Positions 12,501 to 23,600 of a stretch of 64,000 nucleotides of DNA are shown piece by piece. Every line of letters starts with the position of its first letter. The stretch's first letter is position 1. The stretch is from contig OU964920.1 in the NCBI GenBank assembly GCA_918807975.1, positions 5,096,501 through 5,160,500 on the forward strand, written 5' to 3'. A model generated the notes under the pieces. The model had not been told where the DNA came from, searched no databases, and was given only the letters and a program-made list of their open reading frames with translations. Position numbers and translations under genes: made by a program. This stretch comes from Aplidium turbinatum. Its lineage: Eukaryota > Chordata > Ascidiacea > Aplousobranchia > Polyclinidae.

Positions 12501-15036
12501 ACATCGAATGCTACAGACTGATACTTGAAAACGTTGCAACTTTTCAATATTATCCAAATTCCTTGTAAAATGCCATAAAGTAACCACAGTGGAATATTTA
12601 ATACGACATGACACAATTTAATACAGTGATCTTGCCATCACTGAAATAAAAAGCATTAGCATGAAATACGATGATATCTATTTCTTTGTACATTTTTGCA
12701 GTTGGAGTGGCTGTTATAATCTGTGGTGTTGGAGTTGTATTGTGTTTCAAGAAGAAAATAAAACCGCTCGTTTTGTGCAACAAAAGGACACCCAAGTATG
12801 AACTAAAATAATTTGTATTGTGGCATTACAATAATTGTCAAATCAGTTTAACTAATTGAAACTGTAATTTTTTCTGATTAAACTGTTGCGGAATGAACTA
12901 ATATGGCCTACAGAAGTTGGATATGTCACTCAGATGAAAATCGAGTTTAGCATTATTTAAGATTGAAAGATACAAGTGTTTTTGATAACTCCTACTTTTC
13001 TGTTTTTTTAGATCTACGTCCAACAAGAGATTGTCATCTGCCAATTCGCAAGCAACTGATGCTGTTTTTCTCCCCCAGTCATTAGGTAGGAAAAGTTTTT
13101 GATGGATTGCATATTAAAACAATGTGTTGATATATAATCATCAAGTACTCGTTTGCGTGATTGAGCTTTCGTTAATTCTTTTTATTGCAAATAACAAGAT
13201 GTGGGATACGAAAGCGCGCGCGACGTCAATTACGTTTTTGCACGTGATGCAGCAGACAATGGAATCCCTTCTACCAGCTCCGGATACGAAATGACAGCCT
13301 ACGACATGAATGGAATCCAAAGGTGAACAATAAATGCTATTAAAACTGCAAAAAGTGCTCAATGCCAAACAAAAAGTCAAGCAGAGCGAATTACATCAAA
13401 TATAGTTTCTATTCTCTACAACCCTATAGCCTGTTTCACCATAAAAGGGGATCATCAGAAGGTGCTTATTAAATACAATCGTTTCTTCTATTTTTGGATT
13501 CTATTTGAATAAATACCTTATGATGATTCCCCTTTTAGGGTGAAACGTACTGTAGAGGTGTAGAGAATAGTAACTATATTTGATGGAATCCAAAGGTGAT
13601 GTTTTTATATCATCCACCGCAGCTGTTTAGATTTAAAAAGTATCGATTATGAAAACCAGCAATAAGATGTTTGTTATAAATGGAGTTCAATTTGTCAAAT
13701 CTACGGCTGGCATAAGTTTGGACTTTGGTCAACGTAAAAGAAGTGGATTTAAAGATTATTGGAGTAATTTATTGAAACAGGGGCATTTCTGCTTGAAATG
13801 TGTTTATAAATAGAAAAAAGTGACATAAACTTTTGGGTTTGTAACCAAACTGTATTCAAATAATATCAAAATTTGTGAATGGTTGAGACATTTGTAAGTT
13901 CTTACAAAGATATAATGACGTATAAGAAGCAATACCAACATTGGGGTTTCAATATTTTCATTCTAAAATATTGCTAAAATAATAAATTCATCTTCGCCAA
14001 ATACTTTTAGAACGAATTTTAGAAAATTATTGTTAGTTAGTTATTGTTAGTTTAATCTTGAATTAGTAAATTTATCTTTTTGGGGTTTCAATATTTTCAT
14101 TCTCAGTAGCATTGCTAAAATAATAAGTTCATCTTCGCCAAATACTTTTAGAACGAATTTTAGAAAATTATTGTTAGTTAGTTATTGTTAGTTTAATCTT
14201 GAATTAGTAAATTTATCTTTTTGAGGGATGACATTTACACTCGATGTGTAAGTTTAGCCCCAGTTTAGTGCACTTGGTATACTTCATACATTACAGCTTG
14301 TGCTTCGTTTATGCTGATGCCCAGGCGCAGCTTTTAATATGCTCTTAAAAACTTTCCTTATTGGTAGACAAAACGACACTGAAAAGGTTCAATATGCAAC
14401 AATATCTGATCATGTGGAACGCGAAGATGTGATGTCGCATACGACTTTTGACCCACAAACTCATCCTAATCAAAGGTAGCCTCTTCAAGTATTTTCAAAC
14501 AAGCTTCCACATTTTTTTACTGTATTTTAACACAAACAATGCAATACTGTAGAAGTTTCAAGGCTTACACATAGCTTATTTGCAAAACAAGATAGTTTTC
14601 GAATTTTTACAAAAATTATTTGTTTTGAATCTGTTGTTCAAACCTGATTGCATGAAAGACCAACATATATCATCAATTTTTGTCTTATCTCAACTAATGT
14701 TGGGAAAGCTAAAGATTAAAGGAAGTGAGCGAATGTGTGTGGTGTGACTATCGCCATATACAAATGAAAACCTTGAAAACAGAAACTTTGGTTAAGCTGA
14801 ATTTTTTTTTGTTTAGGTAAAAAAAGCAGAAAAGTGAAAGTACTGCAATAAAAGTACATCAGAATGGCATTCGATAACCCCACCTCTTTACTGATATTAT
14901 CAATTACCAACTATCCTTTTGCACACAAAAACCTTTACAATTTATTTTTAGGTTGCCACCAATGGGCGAAATTTCTCAGACCTCTTCAAGAGCTCAAAGC
15001 TCAGACTTGCTAGCAGAAGGAAAATCAGCGTTATGA
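6503..15036 (+). CDS. TSP1-repeat single-pass membrane receptor with tyrosine-rich tail (complete, 12 exons)
   Basis: Coding exons: 6503-6781, 7400-7622, 8496-8708, 9016-9172, 9774-9857, 11040-11113, 11555-11704, 12702-12795, 13012-13085, 13199-13322, 14368-14475, 14952-15036. All junctions are GT-AG and in phase, giving 554 residues. The start is the first ATG before a hydrophobic leader (about residues 9-27), consistent with a signal peptide. The outside part holds about five thrombospondin type 1 repeats: WSNWSDC in exon 1, CSQTCGGGMQVKRRRC in exon 2, WSAWSVSDCSASCGEG in exon 3, WLQWSQC in exon 4 and WGPWHATSNC in exon 6. One membrane segment (GVAVIICGVGVVLCF) precedes a basic stop-transfer KKKIK. 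The tail has GYESA, NYVFA, GYEMT, AYDMN and VQYATI; the last fits the ITIM consensus. TSP1 ectodomains usually bind matrix or cell-surface ligands; the ligand here is unknown. Confidence 0.85.
7950..8240 (+). mobile_element. LINE remnant (C-terminal coding end) in an intron
   Basis: Around 8088-8188 one frame reads CKYGQEQTMQHLLECPVLKA followed by HLTEFHNRQQELA. This resembles the cysteine/histidine-bearing C-terminus of non-LTR reverse transcriptase proteins. The upstream part is broken by stops. It is a short, old LINE fragment inside the second intron of the TSP1 receptor gene. Confidence 0.45.
9173..9316 (+). repeat. Minisatellite of about 27 bp starting at a splice donor
   Basis: Four copies of a unit of about 27 bases (ACTGCATTGACATTATGTAT followed by AAACAAT) begin within the first bases of the intron after exon 9016-9172. 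The donor itself is GTTTGC. Confidence 0.85.
10062..10310. repeat. Long near-perfect palindrome, 119-bp arms with 11-bp loop
   Basis: Arms 10062-10180 and 10192-10310 are inverted copies with about one mismatch, separated by about 11 bases. The inner part contains CGAACGTTTTCGGCTTA and its complement. A shorter inverted repeat at 35732-35875 carries the same GAACGTTTTCGGC core. It lies in an intron of the receptor gene next to a hAT-type element. Confidence 0.85.
10401..10954. mobile_element. Non-autonomous hAT-type transposon, 554 bp
   Basis: Terminal inverted repeats CAGGGAGTCGAACCG and CGGTTCGACTCCCTG (after a 1-base offset) are bracketed by the 8-bp direct repeat ACTATGAT (10393-10400 and 10955-10962). 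The interior is full of GAACCGG-like words. No transposase frame is present. An 8-bp target duplication with CAG...CTG ends is diagnostic of the hAT superfamily. Confidence 0.85.
11243..11330. mobile_element. 88-bp mini inverted-repeat element
   Basis: Ends CCCAGACGACAAATCAA and TTGATTTTCTGTCTGGG are inverted and close to the ends of the 3472-3519 element. No intact TA duplication is visible here. Confidence 0.5.
12065..12205 (+). mobile_element. SINE 3' fragment with ATT tail
   Basis: Contains CATTGACACTGTATGCTTTG, CAACCCATTCTGCGATGG and GCACTATATAAATCC followed by ATT repeats. It matches the complement of the complete SINE at 19738-20003. The tRNA-like head is missing. Confidence 0.6.
13328..13584. 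mobile_element. Inverted-repeat element flanked by a duplicated splice donor
   Basis: The element holds arms of about 75 bases (around 13394-13475 and 13510-13588; shared words CATCAAATATAGT, TGTTTCACC, AAAAGGGGA). It is bracketed by TGGAATCCAAAGGTGA, once at the end of exon 13199-13322 with its donor and once just after the element. A flanking repeat of about 16 bp is longer than most DNA transposons make and resembles target-primed insertion. The left part is related to 40931-41060 in a dynein intron. Confidence 0.6.
13943..14223 (+). repeat. Tandem duplication of a 139-141-bp unit
   Basis: 13943-14081 and 14082-14223 are direct copies (both begin GGGGTTTCAATATTTTCATT) with only a few differences, inside an intron of the TSP1 receptor gene. 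Confidence 0.85.
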
Positions 15037-17633
15037 TTATTTCATCTGTAAAGAGTTGAGCTTGCTACCCAAGAAGTAGCAGTAGAATGTGCACCTTTGA
15101 GTGGTTACAGTGTAACCCACATTTAAGAAAACTCACGCACCAATTTAACTAAAACCCGAACTTTGCCAATACAAAGGAAACATAACTTATCTTTTTCAGT
15201 AACATTGGGAAATCGGAACAGAGGCATCAGTGTCTACACCAGTGGTGAAAAACCTGCGGCCCGTCAAAGAATCTTGTGCGGCCCGCAAAACAATTTGACA
15301 ATCGCTCATGCATTACAGACAAAAGACATCTCAAAGCTGTTTTATGCCTTCACTGGTACACCTTTCCTTTGCTATTTTCTTGCCTTAAACACTAACATTC
15401 AGGGTTTGAAGTTAGAAAATATGAAAGCTATAAGGTAAAGTTGCGAAAACACTATTCACCAAATTCAACTTGTATTTTTGGTCGATTACGACAAAAAGTC
15501 GTTACAGGTCGAGGCTGGCAGATGAAAATCTTAGTATGCAGTTGAGAGTTGCCACATCGTCTGTTCGACCTAATATTGAACGCTTAGTCAAGCAAAAAAC
15601 TTTCCAAAAATCCCACTAAGCAAAAAAGTTCAATGCTTCAATGTTATTTTTTCATATTTTATGCTTCAATGCTGCATTAGATAGCTTCAGCTGTATGATT
15701 CGCATGGGCTTTTGTTTGTTGTTGGAAAAAGAAATTTCATTTTAAACTTATTTGTTGTTTCGGAGCATAATGGTGGAAACATTTAGTCAAATTGAGCACA
15801 AAGGATAGAGCGAAAAAAAGAAGAAATCATACTCATATGAAAACAAACGCTTCGAAAATTGAACTGTCGTCATTATCAGTGCAAGTACTGTTGCTCTATC
15901 CTTTTTGCTCAAGTTGATTTGTTTTTATTTTTTACTGTTGTATGTTTCGATTCTGCGTAAGATAATTTCGAGTTTTATTACTTTCATCTGTCGTTTGTTA
16001 CTTTTCATGAGTAATATCTTGAGTCGCTTCTAAAAGATTTCATAGTAGGTTACGATTAAAAAGTTGTGTGGCCCAATATCTCATGTGTAATTGACAAAGT
16101 GGCCCGCAACCGCAAAAAGGTTCGTCACCCCTGGTCTACACCATCACTCAAAAAACATGCATTAGCTTTGTAAGCAAATGCTCTGCGTCGGTAAAGTGCT
16201 CTCAAACCAACACAGCAAAGAAAGAAAATGCTATAAACCAGAAGGTTTCAACAATAGGTCCAAAGACTATAGGGATAGGCTATAAGACGTTGGTAACGAG
16301 GCAGTATGTATAATATACCTGTGGCGGGAAGTTTTAAAACTTTGTTTATCAATAAGATATTTACCCCTCTAGCCGCATAGTCCTTGCTTTCAGCTTGTCC
16401 TTGCTTTCAGCTTGTCCCTGCCACTAGGTCAAAACTGTAAGTTGCTGTTTCGATACTTCATAAAAATTGTTAATAATCGTGTTCACTAAGTGTTACTGCT
16501 ACACTGAATAGATGTTTTGATTTGCTAGTTTAACGAAGATTTTTCATTGAATTAACTTTTTTGTTGAAGTCAAGTCGCAACAGTTAGTGCTAAGAGAAAA
16601 TATTGCAACGTTCACGCATGACGATGAATTAGTTAAGTAAATATTCTTGAACTTGGATTTAAAATATTCATAACATTTTTACACAAAGCATGTAAAATAT
16701 TCCCAAAGATAAATTATAAAATCCTTTGTTTATGTGTTGCTGATGATACACTGAAATTATTAGAAATGATTCATCCAAGGCAGCTGGCAAGGAGCGGAAC
16801 TTCTTACAGAACACACTGCTATACGTACACTACATTGTGGTAATATCTCTGGCAAATAGGCTAGCACAAGCAATCGTACATTAAACTGGTGTAATATAAT
16901 AAGCTTACACATCGATTTATGGAAAATATATAAAATAAACAACAATTATCTGTCTGAATGCCTTGATTCTAAGAAGAACTAGAGAGGAGATGTCATTTAA
17001 GTTGCATTTAGCAGATATATATAAAGAAGAGGGAAAATTGTTACTCCATAAAAGAGGTAACAAGCCACAGACAGAAAATACCGAGCGCAAATTTTGGAAT
17101 TGTTAACGAAAACACGTTTAAATTGATAAAGACACTTCTTAAGCGTTAATAGTTTTCATTAAAGCTATTGCGTTTAATCTAAAATGCAATAATAAAAAAG
17201 ATAACACTAAAAATGTATTGAAGCTGTATATGTTGATGCATTAGATCTGCAGCCAGTTAAAAAGAAGGTTACATGAGCAGTGCCCATGGGAAGTTGATCA
17301 AATGATCATCGTTTACCGGACAAAAATAAACTTAGTAAATTGATCGTAAGCAATATTGCATAAAAATATATAAAATAATAAGTATTAAAGACGAGGAAAA
17401 GTCAGGAAAACCAAGTCAGGAAAACCCTACACACTTGCTAACCATTTTTATTAGTTTCTCTAAACCAGGACGTAAATAGAAAGTTTTGCTGTGTCCATTG
17501 GGAGACATACAACTACACAAAGTTCCGTAATTGGTTGGTGTGAGTGTGCCTTAAGAGCCATGGAAAGTTCATTGTAACCGACTTGCTAAGTTGTGGATAG
17601 ATGAAATAGGGTTGAAAAACATCAATTTTGGTC
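15037..17633. other. Intergenic spacer between the two complete receptor genes
   Basis: Holds one hAT-type element (15240-16133) and a 19-bp direct repeat around 16383-16420 (CCTTGCTTTCAGCTTGTC twice). The rest is AT-rich, with no coding frame that has splice or domain support. The promoter of the next gene should lie near the right end, but no clear core motif was seen. No obvious polyadenylation signal follows the stop at 15036 before the transposon. Confidence 0.5.
15240..16133. mobile_element. Non-autonomous hAT-type transposon, 894 bp
   Basis: Starts CAGTGGTGAAAAACCTGCGG and ends GTTCGTCACCCCTG. The ends are inverted and rich in GCGGCCCG-like words. The 8-bp direct repeat GTCTACAC flanks both sides (15232-15239 and 16134-16141). 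No transposase frame. The flank has the nnnTAnnn pattern known for Buster-type hAT elements. Confidence 0.88.
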
Positions 17634-20600
17634 ATGAGAAAACTTTGTATAAGAACAAGTTTTCTCTTTACGATGTTCTTCAAAATCGTTATTGGTCAAT
17701 GGAGTTCATGGGCAACATGCGGATCTATACCGGGCTGCTTCCAAAGAAGGGTGCTCCTATGCACAATCGGTGATACCCTCACTGAAGGAGTGCAGTGCGC
17801 TTCCATATCCTCTGGGATATTCGAACAAATTACACAAACGGGTTGTGACATTGAGTGTATCACAAACGACGCCTGGGTATCAACAAGGGTAAGTTGACTT
17901 TTATAGCAGTATTTACAAGAAATTTATGAAATATTACTGAAGGATGGCTCAGCAGATAAGACGTTGGCTTTTTAATAATGCAAACCTGGTTTTCCTCCCA
18001 GTTTAAGTTTGTTCATGATAAACACCGCTCAATCTATCCAGGGTGTAATAAATTGGGTGGGAATAGTTTCCAAAAGGCGGTCGAGAGAAGAGAACTGGAC
18101 AACCTACTCTTGTTAGTACAGAATGTCTAGTCTAGTGTGATGAGAACCGTATCTTTCATTCCCCAAAGCTCAGCAACAGAGTATGGAACCATCTTAACTT
18201 TTTATGTGCTTTTTGTATTTACGCTGAACACCATTCAATTTGTAAAAGAAAAATATCTTAGAAAGTAAGAGTAACAATGTACTTTTGATGTCTCTCAAAC
18301 CTCCACTCTGGCTTCTCAATGTTAGAGGAATTGCAGATTTTACTAGAATCCATGTATAACTATAAGGAATAAGGATGCGACCAAACGAATAAAATCAGTA
18401 AATAAAACAATCAGGTTTGACAACTAAATAAAACAATCATCAGTACTCTTATTTAAATAAAATACTGCTTTTAAAGTAAATTAATGATTCTCAACTAATT
18501 AGCGGACTCTTTTTGTACTTAATTGTGTTATTCTTACCCACGGCACTGAAGCAAAAATTACTTTAAGCGGATATATTTGAAACGATTTTATTACATTGCT
18601 GATTGACGCATTAGCTTATTGGCCTAGGCCCTACATGTTGTAGCTAGTTGTTGTTATCATACGTTGTTCCTATAGTGGTGTCCATGACAAAAATGAATCA
18701 TTAAAAAACTGAAAATCAAGATAGAAAAAAACATTGGCAACACTCAAATACTCTTGCACTTAAGTAAGCGTTTTCAGTCTGTCCACTTGCAATGTTTAGA
18801 CTGCACAAACCTGTCGGGGAAATTGCTATGACGCGAATATGGTGATTCAAGCCACATGTGCAACAAACAGCGCTTGTAGACTGCGGAGTTCGTTTCGATG
18901 CTATGATGAAAATTCTTGCGTGGATTCTTGGTCTCGAACAAAAGCACAAACCGAATGTACCTCTTTTTGTGGAGGGGGAACTCTAATTTGGACAACTGCT
19001 TGCAGAAATGCTCTAGGTGAGGTTTCTAGCTAATAAAATACTGCATCACACACACACAGTTCCAAAATGTGTCTCTAAAACTTATATTCAGCCCCTACTG
19101 TGTTTTTTTTTTAAGTTTTAAAAAAAACAGTTTGTTATTTATAGCTGTCCATTACAACTAAGCTTTTTAATTTATGTTTTTTGCTATACGATTTAAAATG
19201 TTGGTCCATTACCTATTGACAAAACGTCAATGAAAATACCACACTACAAACACATTGTAAATACATTTTTCGATACATTGTATTATTTTCATGTTTAGCA
19301 GTGCAACTTGTTTCTCTTCCTTTTATCAGCAAAAACTAAATGTTCAGTTTATAACAGGTGATCCATCTTACAATTGCAATGGAACTGATGGTGATATAAA
19401 CGCAGTATCGTCCGAAGTTGTTCAATGTAACACCAACCCTTGCATTGCGTCATGGGGCAACTGGGCTGCGGTTGGCCAATGTTCAAAAAGTTGCGATGGT
19501 GGATTACAAGCTTTTATGTCAACCTGCACTTACAATCAAACCACAACAGAAGCTACAATTTGCAGTGGTAAACATAATAGATACTTTCAAAGTCGGCACC
19601 GTTATAAAGTTATTCTGATAACATTGAGAAAAGTAACTTTTTTTAGTAGGCTCATCGAAACCATGCTGTGTGCAGAATTACAGAAAGTGATGTATATGTA
19701 GTTTGATGCGAGCATATAAACAAAGACTCTTATTCAAATAATAATAATGCTTGTTTTATATAGCGCTGTATTGCAGAATGCGTTGCTCCTCAGGGCACTT
19801 CTTTACAAAGCAGACAGTGTTAATGCAGTCGTATAGAGGCGCATCTGAGTACATTATTACCCGAATCCATTCCATTGCTCAGTACCAAGCAGGAATTAGA
19901 TTCAGTACCAATTTAAAAAGTCTTTGATGTGACCCGACAAGGTTTCGAACCCATGTCTACCGATTCAGAGGCGGGTGCATTAGCCACTAAGCCACCGAGC
20001 CGGTTTAAGGCAATTTTTTTCTTTTTTTTGGTTGAGGTTTATCATAAAAAATTGCTGACTCGAAGACCAATGTAGTTACAAATTTTTTTAAGTTGCAACG
20101 TTCAAACCACTTCATGGTCTTGGTGAAGGCCAGACAAAGATTAACTCAAGAGTATATGTTTACTGCCTTAGAGTAGCCAATCTACTGTATTAAAATTGAA
20201 AGTCCGAACAGAATTCATCGACATTGTTTGAGTTTGAATTTAAAAAATAATTAATCAGGCCAGGTTTGGGCCTAACTTTAGTAGAGTTTCTAAATATTTA
20301 TACTGGACAATTCTTCTATTCCATTATTATTCAATTCAAACAATTTGTGTTTTGGGTCAATTTAAAGTTTTGATAAACTGATAAAGTGAGACCAGGTTCT
20401 TACATAGATTTTCTGGTTCGCACTGAATATACAGAGCCTGTTCACCAGTTATTTAAAAACATATCTGTATGTTTAAAATGAGTTGTGAACATTTTTAATC
20501 ATTTTTTGCCAAGGAAGTAACGGTCTAACCACAAGAAGCAGAATGACTGAATGTAATACGGTGCTGTGTGACGATTTGTTTGGGCAATGGACTCTATGGA

Positions 20601-23600
20601 CAAGTTGCCGAAATTGCAGTGGAGTAAGAAGTCGAGAAAGGTAAGAAAGAGAAATCTTTTCATTCGCTTGACAAAAATCGGACTGTAAATTTTTTTATCA
20701 AGTTGTAGCGAAGATTTACAATAAGACGACTTGAAGAAAAACTTGTTAAGATGAAAAAATTTATGTTTCAAAATAGTCCTGGTTCTACTTCTCCAAACTT
20801 ATCGCATGTAATTGAAAATTTGAATTAAGCGGACGGGAGATAAGAATATCAATTTCTATGTTCATTTTTCAATGTTTTATTAAGTGTATTTCTAAGACAC
20901 ATGACGTGCTTTGACGATCTATCCAAAACATTTTTAAAAACGCTTATTTAAAACAAAGCAAGATGAAAAATGTTTAAAATTGTAGAAAGCTTGGTGAATA
21001 TTATTAAGAAGTAGATGTATGTTCTTCCATTGAATCAAACTTGATATATCTGAAAGGTTATGTGACACTTGCTCAGAAGGAGATCTCGATTTTGTTACTG
21101 AATCATGCGAATCCACTCCAGAATGTTCAAATTCACCGGTAAAGTAAGTAAAGCAACACAAGTCAAAAGAAAATCATTCGCACAAACCTGATAGGAACGC
21201 TGTCTTTCACAATGAAATTAATTTTCAACTGAAATAACAAACTTATAAACTTATAGTCGCTTATGGTCTTTCGCTATTATCTTGATCGTTATATTATGTA
21301 TATATTACGTACGGTAACGTATTGTTCTATTCACTCTATAATTGGCGCCAACAAAAATAAATAAATTGACTTAACTTGAATGACTTGACTGAATCCTTGT
21401 GCATTAAAATCAATTTAAAAAACTACAAGAAACTTACAAATTACAATGCAGCAACCATCCAACCACAACATTTACGGATTGTGACGTTAGTGGCTGCGGA
21501 AAAGCGTCATTTTTGACAGGTAATACAACTGTATTTCACCATTTATTAACCAATATTCTCTGAAATGTTTGACATTCATGTATAAACTATTATTTTGAAA
21601 AAATAGTTTAAATAAAGTTTGACAAAAATGTTCGCATCAACAATTCATGACTGTTTTGGTGGTGACATTCAAACAACCTAAACTTCTAAGCAATTTGTAA
21701 TAATGAGAAAATACTGAAAAAATGTGTAAAATAAACAACAAACAGCACTGTTAGCTCATTAGAGCGCTTGCTAGACTTGCATCTTCAACATCTGTTTATA
21801 GTTTATCAAAAGCCACGGATATGATACATTACATACAATAATGAAAGTGACAAAAACAAGGGCTTTTGTGTAATAAATTTCTTGAGTTTTTAACTCACAT
21901 TAGTTTTTACTTTGTAGAACCGTATTTTATTCCAATGGTGGCTTCTATTGGTGGAGTCCTGGTCATACTGGTTGTATTTGGATTGATTTGTTTAGTAAAG
22001 AAACGAAAGAAAAAACTGTCTCCAACATCTAATGTACAATTTGACACTTTTCAAAATCGTAACTCATTTGGAAGCTTGCAATCCAGTGAACCCCATTCTG
22101 GAAGAAACAGTGGTAGAGCAAGGTAGGCTAAAAATGAGACATAAAATAACTCAAATTAATTGATCGAGGTCAGGCCAAAATACTTTTCACAAAATTTACG
22201 ATCAATGTGTTCGGTAAATTGTAGCACAATGGACTCAACCACCCCGTTCGCTAAAGCAACCACCAAGAAAATAAAAGACGAAAAATCAATCAACCCTGAC
22301 CTTACTTATCTATCCAGTAAGTTGTCTGATGTAAAATATAATCTCTCAAACATTGTCTCATATTGCAAATCTTCATAAGCAATGCAAACATCAATAGGTG
22401 AAGTAGGTTACGTTAATAGAAGTAATGGTAGTTTAAATATGTGAAAACATTGCACTGTGGACTTGTGAACACACAAACCTGCTTTCTCATTTCGTGCACG
22501 CAACTTTGAAGAATTGACATCAATTTTGCAAAACTGTTTTTTACACTCATGTGATCACAATTCAAAGTATGTGTCCTTACTTTATTGTTATTATAGGGAC
22601 GGTACATTACGGGACGCGCAACTCCGTTGTTCCTTCAACATTAGAAGGGTCAATTGCCAATTTGACATTTTTTTACGCTTTACTACTGGCTTGCTTTCAA
22701 CTAAAACCTTAAATTACTTTAAAACCAACTTCACTCTTCTTATGTAACCCATAAAAAGTAAAATATTTTGTAAATTACAAAAAAACGTAACCCTTCTACT
22801 GTTGCGGATAAGCCAAAAGCGGATGAAGTTTCGCATGCCTATGATCTACAATCCCTATGTTATTATAACAATGTGATTTATTTCAAACTTATGGGGCAGT
22901 AGATGTTGCACAAAGCCAAATACAGTAATAGTAATCATAACATCCAACTCGTGTAAGTGCATACTGCTTATGGAGGATGGCAATAATACAAGCAATAGTT
23001 GATTTAATCTGCTGTGTTAATCTGCTGTGTTAATCTGCTGTGTTAACCTGCTGATGTGTTTCATATTTCCGCTTTCAGCTAGTCTTACGATTCATTCTTT
23101 ACAAAAAACACTGGTCCACAACAAGACAAAAGCTTGCAGTGATCCAAGTGGCCAGTAGAAGCTTATCTCGTAGACATTAATTGATTTTGAAACGCTGTGT
23201 ATAATTTTATTTCAGACGGAAAGGTAAACTTGAGTTTTGAACCAACTGACCAATATGCTAAAATTGAAGACATTCACACAAATCAAGATAATAAAACTTC
23301 ATCGTTATCCGGTCAGAGTGAGTTTTTTTGTGCTGTGGTTGAAGCTTTATAAAACAGTTCATCCAAATTAATTTTGAAGTGGAAAGAAATGCAAAGGTTT
23401 CAATTGCTGTGATACTAATCTTCTAGATAACAATACTCAATATCCCATTGATGACCCCTATGAAGAAATTTCAACTACAAAGATAAAACGGCCTTCCGTT
23501 ACCACAGGTAAAAACACCACTTGTACGTTTTATTTTATTTTCACTGAAAAAGCTTTCCACTGCAATGCCCTAGACCAGGGGTCACCAACCTTTTTTGCAT

